Source of the DNA: Actinoplanes liguriensis
GTDB lineage: Bacteria > Actinomycetota > Actinomycetes > Mycobacteriales > Micromonosporaceae
DNA: 7,326 nucleotides
Direction of reading: 5' to 3'
Assembly (NCBI GenBank): GCA_000715855.1
Contig: KL571256.1
Span: 19,707-27,032 of the forward strand
The notes under the pieces: generated by a model
What the model saw: the letters and a program-made list of their open reading frames with translations, nothing else
What the model was told of the DNA's origin: nothing
Database searches by the model: none
Program-made: the position numbers and the translations under genes
Shown: positions 1 through 5,517 of the stretch, piece by piece
Layout: each line of letters begins with the position of its first letter
How positions within the stretch are numbered: position 1 is the stretch's first letter

Positions 1-2085
1 GGGGACGCCCGGGCGCTCGACGACGCGGTGGGGCTGGCCGTGCGGGCGGCGAACGCGTACGCGGACGGCCCCCGGCGGGCGGTCGAGGTCCTGGAGCTCA
101 CGCTGCTGCTGATCGCCCGGCACGAGGCCGGTGGGCCGGTCTCCGACCTCGACGCGGCCGCCGGGAACACCCGGCACGTGCTCGGGTCGCCGATGGACGA
201 GACCGAGGACGAGGTACGGCTGCGGTCCGCCCTCGGCGTCGTCCTGCGTCACCGGTACGCGGCCGCCGGGGCCGGCAGCGACCTCGACGAGGCGATCGGA
301 CTGGCCCGTGAGGTGCTCGACGCGACCCGGCCGGACCATCACGCGCGCGCCTCGCGACTGTCGGACCTGGCGGAGGCGCTGCTGCTGCGGTTCGGGCGGG
401 ACGGCGAGCGGGCCGACCTGGACGAGGCCGTGGAAGCGGCCCGGGCCGCCGCGTCGCTGCGGTCCGGCGTCGAGCATCCGGTCCTGGTGTCGCGGTGGGC
501 CGCGGCGCTGCTCCTGCGGTTCGAGGCGCTCGGCGATCCGGGGGACCTGGACGCCGCGATCACGGCCCGCCGCATCGCCGTCGAGACCACGCCGGCCGGG
601 CATCCGGCGCGGGCTGAACGGGTGAACGCGCTGGGCCTGGCCCTGCGTCGCCGGGGCGAGCGGTTCTCGAGCGCGCCCGACCTCGCGGAGGCGGATTCCC
701 TCCTGGCCGCCCCACCACCCGTCCCGGACCTCCCCGGCCCGGCGCCCACCTCGGCCGTTCCCAGCCCGCCGGATCCGGCCGGCCCAATCCCCACCTCGGC
801 CGTTCCCAGCCCGCCGGAGCCTGCCCGCCCAATCCCGACCTCGACCGTTCCCCACCCGCCGGAGCCTGCCCGCCCGATCCCGACCTCGGGCGTGCCCGGC
901 TTCGCCGAGGCGGAAGCCGACAACTATCCGGGCATTGATGCGGACAGCGATCCGGTCGAGTCCGCCGAGCGGGTGCTGGCCGCTGCGGCGCCCGGCGACC
1001 CGGACGCCGCGTGGCGCGCGCTCGAGGTGCTGGAGACGGGCCGGTCGGCACGGCTCGACCGGGCGCTGGGCCGGCCCGGCGCCCGCACCCCGCTGCGGGA
1101 CCTGCTGGGCGAGGCCGCCGCCGGCACGGTGGTCACGTTCGCGGTCGGCCGCAACCGCAGCCACGCGTTGCTGCTCACCCCGGCCGGGATCACCGCGGTG
1201 GAGCTGCCCGGCCTGAGCCACGACATCCTCACCATGCGCGCCACCGCGTTCCGCACCGGGCTGCGGATCGCCGCCACAGCCGTCGTCCGCGAGGACGCCC
1301 AGCAGGCGATCAGCGGAACGCTCGCCTGGCTCTGGCAGACCGTCGCCCGCCCGGTCCTCGACGCGCTCGGCCACCCGGCCCGTCCGGGCGCCGACCCGGA
1401 GTCGCTGCCCCGAGTGTGGTGGGCGCCGGGCGGCCTGCTGGGCACGATGCCGTTGCACGCGGCGGGGCTGGGCGCCGACACCGTCCCGGATCGCGTGGTC
1501 TCGTCCTACACGCCGACGATCAGCGCCCTGCGGTACGCCCGCCGCCCCGCCGCCCCCGCCACCGGGCAGCGGCCGCTGGTCGTCGCGCCGTCCTCGTACC
1601 TTCCGCCGCCGGCCCTCGTGACGGACGCCGTGTCGGCCCCGCCCACGGCCGCGTTCGTGGAGCAGTTGCCCGGGCACTCGATCGTCCACTTCGCCTGCCG
1701 GGGCTGGACCGACCCGGAGGATCCGTCCCGCAGCGGCCTGCTCCTGCCCGGCGACGCCGGGGCCCGGTTCCCGGTCGCCGGTCTGCTGCCGGCCCGCATG
1801 GAGTCCGTGCGGCTCGCCTACCTGGCCGCCGGTCAGACCGCGGTGACCCGCTCCGACGAGGCCGTCCACGTGGCGTCCGCGCTGCAGCTCGCCGGTTGCC
1901 GCCACGTCGTCGGCACCCTCTGGGAGGTGGACGACGACGACGTGGTCGCCGACGACTTCTACGCGGTGCTCGACCGGGACCCGGCCCGCTCGGCGGTTGC
2001 CCTGCACCGGGCTGTCCGCCGGGCCCGCGACCGCTCACCGGGCCTGCCGTGGCTGTGGGCCACCTACACGCACACCGGCGCCTGA
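1..2085 (+). CDS. TPR-CHAT protein with degenerate catalytic dyad (5'-partial)
   Basis: The frame is open from base 1 with no convincing start, so the N-terminus lies outside the window; 694 residues are visible. Residues 1 to about 240 are TPR-like helical repeats, each opening with D-L-D or a variant at bases 13, 145, 280, 415, 544 and 679. A proline-rich linker (bases about 706-900) follows, then a C-terminal CHAT domain (caspase HetF associated with TPRs, separase-like clan CD fold) over roughly residues 320-694. CHAT landmarks are clear: VWWAPGG, MPLHAAG, SSYTPT, VHFAC, SDEAVHVASALQLAG, VVGTLWEVDD and a C-terminal WATYTHTGA. In active CHAT proteases the dyad is the His of a HFACHG-type motif and the Cys of a LSAC-type motif. 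Here these read HFACRG (Arg 567, bases 1699-1701) and LAAGQTA (Gly 611, bases 1831-1833), so proteolysis is unlikely and a scaffold or sensor role is inferred. Family assignment is firm; the partner or substrate is unknown. Confidence 0.88.
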   Translation, partial: GDARALDDAVGLAVRAANAYADGPRRAVEVLELTLLLIARHEAGGPVSDLDAAAGNTRHVLGSPMDETEDEVRLRSALGVVLRHRYAAAGAGSDLDEAIGLAREVLDATRPDHHARASRLSDLAEALLLRFGRDGERADLDEAVEAARAAASLRSGVEHPVLVSRWAAALLLRFEALGDPGDLDAAITARRIAVETTPAGHPARAERVNALGLALRRRGERFSSAPDLAEADSLLAAPPPVPDLPGPAPTSAVPSPPDPAGPIPTSAVPSPPEPARPIPTSTVPHPPEPARPIPTSGVPGFAEAEADNYPGIDADSDPVESAERVLAAAAPGDPDAAWRALEVLETGRSARLDRALGRPGARTPLRDLLGEAAAGTVVTFAVGRNRSHALLLTPAGITAVELPGLSHDILTMRATAFRTGLRIAATAVVREDAQQAISGTLAWLWQTVARPVLDALGHPARPGADPESLPRVWWAPGGLLGTMPLHAAGLGADTVPDRVVSSYTPTISALRYARRPAAPATGQRPLVVAPSSYLPPPALVTDAVSAPPTAAFVEQLPGHSIVHFACRGWTDPEDPSRSGLLLPGDAGARFPVAGLLPARMESVRLAYLAAGQTAVTRSDEAVHVASALQLAGCRHVVGTLWEVDDDDVVADDFYAVLDRDPARSAVALHRAVRRARDRSPGLPWLWATYTHTGA
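736..900 (+). repeat. 45-bp tandem repeat coding a Pro-rich linker (about 3.7 copies)
   Basis: In-frame 45-bp units start at 736, 781, 826 and 871. They encode 15-residue units of the form (G/R)P(I/A)PTS(A/T)VP(S/H)PP(E/D)PA; the fourth copy diverges after GVPG. The repeat joins the TPR-like part to the CHAT part of the same protein and probably acts as an extended, flexible spacer. Nearly identical units suggest recent expansion by slippage or recombination, so copy number may vary between strains. Confidence 0.85.
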
Positions 2086-2116
2086 CGGTCGTGCGGATGT
2101 GAGATTCCGGGTGGCC

Positions 2117-2143
2117 TGTCACAAACGTGAGGGCTGTCCAGTC
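2117..2143 (+). promoter_or_regulatory. Candidate ECF41 (SigJ-type) sigma factor promoter
   Basis: TGTCACA at 2117-2123 is followed, after exactly 16 nt, by AGTC at 2140-2143 (then CA). The motif known for ECF41-group sigma factors is TGTCACA-N16-CGTC, so the -35 matches fully and the -10 in 3 of 4 bases. ECF41 factors typically control carboxymuconolactone decarboxylase, oxidoreductase or epimerase genes, and the gene 38 nt downstream is an NmrA/SDR oxidoreductase, which agrees well. Transcription would start near 2150 and give a leader of about 30 nt. The sigma factor gene is not in the window. The call rests on motif and context only. Confidence 0.62.
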
Positions 2144-2149
2144 CATGTA

Positions 2150-2168
2150 TCGAACCCGAACTGTTCGA
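2150..2168 (+). repeat. Inverted repeat in the oxidoreductase leader
   Basis: TCGAAC (2150-2155) and GTTCGA (2163-2168) are perfect 6-bp inverted arms around a 7-nt spacer. They lie at the expected transcription start of the ECF41-like promoter and end next to the purine-rich ribosome binding site (GAGAGG, 2167-2172). The element could be an operator or a small leader hairpin. A 6-bp palindrome can also arise by chance. Confidence 0.4.
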
Positions 2169-2180
2169 GAGGTGGACGAG

Positions 2181-2920
2181 ATGCGGATCGCGGTGGCCGG
2201 TGGGACCGGCTTGCTCGGCAGGCTGGTGGTCGAGGCGGCGACGGAGGCGGGCCACCAGGTGGTGGTGATGTCCCGGGCGCGTGGCGTGGACCTGACCACG
2301 GGCCGGGGCCTGGACGAGGCGCTGCACGGCGTCGACGTGGTGATCGACGTGTCGAACATCGAGACGCTCAGCGGGGCGAAGGCGACCACGTTCTTCGAGA
2401 CGGTCACCCGGAATCTGCTGGAGACCGGGGCGCGGGCCGGGGTCAAGCACCACGTGCTGGTCTCGATCATCGGCATCGACCGGGTGGAGTGGGCTACTAC
2501 CGGGCGAAGCTCAACCAGGAGCGGGTGGCGCTCGCCGGCCCGGTGCCGGTGACGGTGCTGCGGGCGGCACAGTTCCACGAGTTCGCGCTGCAAATGCTGA
2601 CCCGCTTCGGGGGCCCGGTCGCGGTGGTCCCGGCGATGCTGAGCCAGCCGGTGGCCGCCCGTGAGGTCGCCGCCGAGCTGGTCCACCTGGCCGGGGGCGA
2701 GCCGCGCGGCATGGCGACGGAGCTGGCCGGCCCGGAGCCGCTGCAGATGGCCGACCTGGTCCGGAGGGTGTCCCGCGAGCACGGCCCGCGCAAGTGGGTC
2801 CTGAGCTTCCCGCTGCCCGGCAGGGCGGGCAGCGCGATGAAGTCGGGCGGCGCCCTGCCCGACGGCCCGGGCCTGCGCGGCACCCAGACCTTCGACCAGT
2901 GGCTGGCCGCCCTCCCATGA
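2181..2920 (+). pseudogene. NmrA/SDR-type NAD(P)-binding oxidoreductase, frameshifted
   Basis: The ATG at 2181 is preceded by GAGAGGTGG (2167-2175) and gives MRIAVAGGTGLLG, the Rossmann dinucleotide-binding motif GGTGxxG at residues 7-13. The protein reads well to the SIIGIDRVEW segment (base about 2492), then leaves frame and would stop at 2550-2552. From about 2490 the frame one base back continues the same fold with GYYRAKLNQERVAL (a YxxxK-like motif), PVTVLRAAQFHEF, and runs to the TGA at 2918-2920. Restoring one base, most simply a G in the GGG run at 2491-2493, gives a protein of about 246 residues, normal for atypical SDRs of the NmrA type. These enzymes bind NAD(P)H and reduce small molecules or act as redox sensors; the substrate is unknown. 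An ECF41-like promoter precedes it and the next gene overlaps its stop. The break may be a real mutation or a sequencing error. Confidence 0.8.
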
Positions 2921-3507
2921 CCACCGAGCCAACCGCGAACCCAGCCGCAGGGCCGACAGCGACGCCGCGCGCGGAGCTGGCCGCGGCACCGCGCGCGAAG
3001 CCAGCCGCGACGTCGCCCGCGAAGCCAGCCGCAGGGCCGACAGCGACGCCGCCCGCGAACCCGACCGCCGGCCCGGCCGCGGAGCCGGCGAGGACGACAG
3101 CGGCGACCGTCGCCACGACGATCCTGGCGCTGAACGCCGCCCTGGTCGGCGTCTGGGCCGGCGCCTTCCCGCTCTCGTTCTACCGCGACTTCCCCTGGCC
3201 GGGCGCCCACTGGGTGTCAGCGCTCGGCCCCTACAACGAGCACCTGGTCCGGGACGTGGGCGGCCTCTACCTGGCCCTGCTGGTCCTGTCGGTGGCCACC
3301 CTGCGCCGCCCGGCCCTGCGGACCACCACCGGCGGCGCGTGGCTGATCTTCAGCGCGGAGCACTTCCTGTGGCACGCCTTCCACCTGGACGTCTTCCCGC
3401 GCTTCCACCAGGTTGCCAGCATGGCGGCCCTGTCCCTGCCGCTGCTGCTCGCCGTGGTGTTGCTGCTGCCCGGGCGCGCCACCGCGCCGGCAACCCGCGG
3501 CACGTGA
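2917..3507 (+). CDS. Four-helix membrane protein with Ala/Pro-rich N-terminal extension
   Basis: The ATG at 2917 overlaps the preceding TGA (ATGA), so it is probably translationally coupled to the oxidoreductase and shares its transcript. The product has 196 residues. Residues 1-60 are low-complexity Ala/Pro/Thr with an internal repeat and no hydrophobic segment. Hydrophobic segments follow at about 63-83, 116-130, 139-157 and 166-185. Between the first two is a polar loop, FYRDFPWPGAHWV...GPYNEHLVRDVG, rich in aromatic and charged residues; the third helix carries EHFLWHAFH. The conserved-looking His, Glu and Trp residues near the membrane could bind a ligand or metal, but this is speculative. 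I do not recognise a characterised family; it resembles small uncharacterised actinobacterial membrane proteins. The overlap start is well supported, although the N-terminal extension looks like a later addition. Confidence 0.8.
   Translation: MTTEPTANPAAGPTATPRAELAAAPRAKPAATSPAKPAAGPTATPPANPTAGPAAEPARTTAATVATTILALNAALVGVWAGAFPLSFYRDFPWPGAHWVSALGPYNEHLVRDVGGLYLALLVLSVATLRRPALRTTTGGAWLIFSAEHFLWHAFHLDVFPRFHQVASMAALSLPLLLAVVLLLPGRATAPATRGT
2941..3052 (+). repeat. Imperfect direct repeats coding the Ala/Pro-rich segment
   Basis: A 28-bp sequence occurs identically at 2941-2968 and 3025-3052, 84 bp (28 codons) apart and in frame. Shorter related units built on AAGCCAGCCGC lie between them (2998 and 3022). 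They encode PAAGPTATP-type segments before the first membrane helix and indicate expansion by internal duplication. Confidence 0.75.
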
Positions 3508-3622
3508 CCGCGGGCGGTCGATCCGGACCGCCGGCGAACGTGGCCACCAGCAGCGCGAACAATCTGGTGGCCACCACGGCCAGCAGCACGGAGAACAGGA
3601 GAGTGAGCGCGTCGTTACTCAT
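3350..3622 (-). CDS. Possible small membrane protein downstream of rfbD
   Basis: Leftward from an ATG at 3622, this frame gives 90 residues. The first 32 (MSNDALTLLFSV..., through LLVATFAGG) form a believable N-terminal membrane helix with actinobacterial codon use. A weak GGGGG lies just before the ATG, and the start is 42 nt beyond the rfbD stop, so it could be a third gene of the rfbBD transcript. Against it, the second half (about residue 36 on) is Arg/Pro/Ala-rich and reads antisense through about 158 bp of the membrane protein gene, as a chance open frame would, and an 11-bp inverted repeat lies inside it. If real, the product may originally have been shorter. No family recognised. Confidence 0.3.
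   Translation of the reverse strand: MSNDALTLLFSVLLAVVATRLFALLVATFAGGPDRPPAVTCRGLPARWRARAAATPRRAAAAGTGPPCWQPGGSAGRRPGGRRATGSAPR
3540..3574. terminator. Strong inverted repeat between convergent units, probable bidirectional terminator
   Basis: Perfect 11-bp arms, GTGGCCACCAG (3540-3550) and CTGGTGGCCAC (3564-3574), enclose a 13-nt loop. It lies 33 nt after the membrane protein stop (3507) and about 90 nt beyond the rfbD stop (3665), where convergent transcripts meet. There is no U-tract, which is common for actinobacterial terminators. If the small leftward reading frame here is a real gene, the repeat would be coding sequence. A weaker CCCCC/GGGGG pair lies at 3624-3643. Nothing else was seen in 3508-3664. 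Confidence 0.55.
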
Positions 3623-3664
3623 GCCCCCATTCTCGGCCGGGGGTACGACAGAAAACGCCCGCGA

Positions 3665-4495
3665 TCACCGCGCCGCAGAGAAGATCGGCATCGCCGAGGT
3701 GAGCATCGCGCGCCAGTCCGGCAGCGGCGCGACACCCGTCCCGGCCCAGCGGGCATGACCCAGCACGCTGTAGGACGGCCGCCGAGCCGGCCGGACGAAA
3801 CGGTCACTGGTCGTCGGCCGTACGCGGGAGGGGTCCAGACCCGCCTCGGCGAAGACCGCCCGTGCCAGGCCGCACCACGTCGTCGACCCCGCGGCGGTGC
3901 CGTGGTAGACGCCGGGGGCGGCGGACGACCCGGCCAGCGCCACGAGCTGCCGTGCCAGCGCGAGCGACCAGGTCGGCGGTCCCACCTGGTCGTCCACGAC
4001 GTCGAGCGTGTCCCGTTCGGCCGCGAGGCGCAGCATGGTCCGGACGAAGTTGGGCCCGTGCTCGCCGTACAACCAAGCCGTTCTGACCACGAAGCCACCC
4101 GCAGCCAATACCGCCTCCTCGCCCGCCGCCTTGCCCCGGCCGTAGGCGTTGATCGGCGCCCGCGCCGCGTCCTCCGGGATCGGCGTGGTCGCCGTCCCGT
4201 CGAAGACGTAGTCGGTGGAGAGGTGGATCAGGCGCTTGCCGGCGGCGTCGGCCAGAATTCGCGCGCCGTGCCCGTTGATCGCGGTGGCCGCCTCCTCGGA
4301 CGTCTCGGCGCCGTCCACGTCGGTCCACGCGGCCGCGTTGATCACCACGTCCACGCCGTCGACCGCGTCCCGGACCGCCGCGGCGTCAAGGATGTCCAGC
4401 TCGGCCCGGGTCGCCGCGACAACGTCCTGACCTGCGAGAACGGTCTGCAGGTCACGGCCGAGCATCCCGCCCGCGCCGGTGATCAGCCAGCGCAT
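3665..4495 (-). CDS. rfbD: dTDP-4-dehydrorhamnose reductase (RmlD)
   Basis: This enzyme catalyses the last step of dTDP-L-rhamnose synthesis: NAD(P)H-dependent reduction of C4 of dTDP-4-dehydro-L-rhamnose in the cytoplasm. The 276-residue product is slightly shorter than the roughly 290-300 residues common in the family. Visible signatures are the Rossmann motif TGAGGMLG (6-13), INAAAWTDVDGAE (52-64), the catalytic STDYVFDG (93-100, with Thr94/Asp95), YGRGK (Tyr118 and Lys122 of the YxxxK motif), RTAWLYG (138-144), DDQVGPPTW (168-176) and RRPSYSVLG (238-246). The ATG is fixed by a one-base overlap with the rfbB stop (TGATG), so it is translationally coupled and shares the rfbB promoter. No strong Shine-Dalgarno sequence precedes it, consistent with coupling. 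No oddities in the active site. Confidence 0.95.
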   Translation of the reverse strand: MRWLITGAGGMLGRDLQTVLAGQDVVAATRAELDILDAAAVRDAVDGVDVVINAAAWTDVDGAETSEEAATAINGHGARILADAAGKRLIHLSTDYVFDGTATTPIPEDAARAPINAYGRGKAAGEEAVLAAGGFVVRTAWLYGEHGPNFVRTMLRLAAERDTLDVVDDQVGPPTWSLALARQLVALAGSSAAPGVYHGTAAGSTTWCGLARAVFAEAGLDPSRVRPTTSDRFVRPARRPSYSVLGHARWAGTGVAPLPDWRAMLTSAMPIFSAAR

Positions 4496-5472
4496 CAGAG
4501 CCCGGCCCGCGCCTTGAGCGGCTCCCACCAGGCACGGTTCTCCCGATACCACGCCACGGTGTCGGCGAGCCCCTGCGAGAGGGTGACCTGCGGCTCGTAC
4601 CCCAATTCGTTCTTGATCTTGGTGATGTCGAGTGAGTAGCGGCGGTCGTGCCCCTTGCGGTCCTGGACGGGGGTGACCATGTCCCAGCTCGCGCCGCACG
4701 CCTCCAGGAGCAGGCCGGTCAGGTCGCGGTTGGTCAGCTCGGTGCCGCCGCCGATGTTGTAGACCTCGCCGGCGCGGCCCTTCTCCAGCGCGAGCTGGAT
4801 GCCGCGGACGTGGTCGGTGACGTGCAGCCAGTCGCGGATGTTGCCGCCGTCGCCGTAGAGCGGCACCTTCTTGCCGTCGAGCAGGTTCGTCACGAAGAGC
4901 GGGATGACCTTCTCGGGGAACTGGTGCGTGCCGTAGTTGTTCGAGCAGCGGGTGACCACGACGTCCATGCCGTGGGTCCGGTGCGCCGCGAGCGCCATGA
5001 GATCGGAAGAGGCTTTCGAGGCCGCGTACGGCGAATTCGGGTCCAGTGGCCACGTCTCCGTCCACGATCCCTCGTCGATCGACCCGTACACCTCGTCGGT
5101 GGAGACGTGCAGGAAGCGCCCGATCCCGGCCTCCCGCGCGGCGTCCAGCAGCACCTGCGTGCCGAGCACATTGGTCGTCACGAACGGCACCGCGCTGTTG
5201 ATCGAGCGGTCCACGTGGGACTCGGCGGCGAAGTGGACGATCGCGTCGTGGCCGGGCAGCAGATCACGCAGCAGCCCCGCGTCGGCGATGTCCCCGCGGA
5301 CGAAGTTGAGTCGGGAATCCGTCACCGGCAAATTGGCCCGGTTCCCGGAATAGGACAACAGGTCCAGGACGGTCACCGAGGCACCGGCCGCGCCCGCGAA
5401 TTCACCCTTTAGTACCGCCCGGACATAGGCCGAACCGATGAAACCGGCGCCTCCGGTCACGAGAATCTGCAC
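4495..5472 (-). CDS. rfbB: dTDP-glucose 4,6-dehydratase (RmlB)
   Basis: This enzyme converts dTDP-glucose to dTDP-4-dehydro-6-deoxyglucose with bound NAD+, the second step of dTDP-L-rhamnose synthesis and a branch point to other deoxysugars. The product is 325 residues, typical for actinobacterial RmlB. Motifs: GGAGFIG (7-13), FAAESHVDRS (81-90), STDEVYG (124-130; Thr125, Asp126 and Glu127 are the catalytic triplet), YAASK (149-153; Tyr/Lys pair), RCSNNYG (175-181), PLYGDGGNIRDW (204-215) and VYNIGG (237-242). The GTG at 5472 is chosen because it starts directly at the QILVTGG strand. The only SD-like GGAGGCG (5497-5491) is 18 nt away, too far, while a TACACT hexamer (5486-5481) lies 8 nt upstream, so a leaderless transcript is plausible. 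It heads the leftward pair and overlaps rfbD by one base. The first 60 or so codons carry more A/T-ending codons than the rest. Confidence 0.95.
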   Translation of the reverse strand: MQILVTGGAGFIGSAYVRAVLKGEFAGAAGASVTVLDLLSYSGNRANLPVTDSRLNFVRGDIADAGLLRDLLPGHDAIVHFAAESHVDRSINSAVPFVTTNVLGTQVLLDAAREAGIGRFLHVSTDEVYGSIDEGSWTETWPLDPNSPYAASKASSDLMALAAHRTHGMDVVVTRCSNNYGTHQFPEKVIPLFVTNLLDGKKVPLYGDGGNIRDWLHVTDHVRGIQLALEKGRAGEVYNIGGGTELTNRDLTGLLLEACGASWDMVTPVQDRKGHDRRYSLDITKIKNELGYEPQVTLSQGLADTVAWYRENRAWWEPLKARAGL

Positions 5473-5517
5473 AGCGGGCGAGTGTACTACCGCCTCCACT
5501 GTGTTTAGTCTTCGTCG
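5473..5517. promoter_or_regulatory. 45-bp divergent promoter region of rfbB and rfbA
   Basis: This is all the non-coding DNA between the two GTG starts. Rightward, TAGTCT (5506-5511, fits TAnnnT) lies 6 nt before the rfbA GTG. Leftward, TACACT (5486-5481) lies 8 nt before the rfbB GTG. Either hexamer would put the transcription start at or within a base or two of the start codon, implying leaderless mRNAs. The -35 positions are weak: TGTACT at 5483-5488 for rfbA, which overlaps the rfbB -10. Neither start has a correctly spaced Shine-Dalgarno. The two polymerases could not bind at once, so the pairs would be co-regulated or compete. Promoter positions are inferred from motifs only. Confidence 0.55.

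Noticed and set aside
1011..2102. Second long rightward open frame inside the CHAT gene
   Set aside because: Its product is Arg/Pro/Gly-rich with no motif, typical of an out-of-frame reading of GC-rich coding DNA.
2484..2496. Programmed -1 frameshift joining the two halves of the oxidoreductase
   Set aside because: There is no slippery heptamer of the X-XXY-YYZ type at the junction and such enzymes are not known to use recoding; a missing base is simpler.
5487..5494. GGCGGTAG on the minus strand upstream of rfbB, identical to the core of the enterobacterial ops/JUMPstart element found before polysaccharide operons
   Set aside because: The ops element works through RfaH in enterobacteria; no equivalent system is known to me in actinomycetes, and an 8-base match in GC-rich DNA can be chance.
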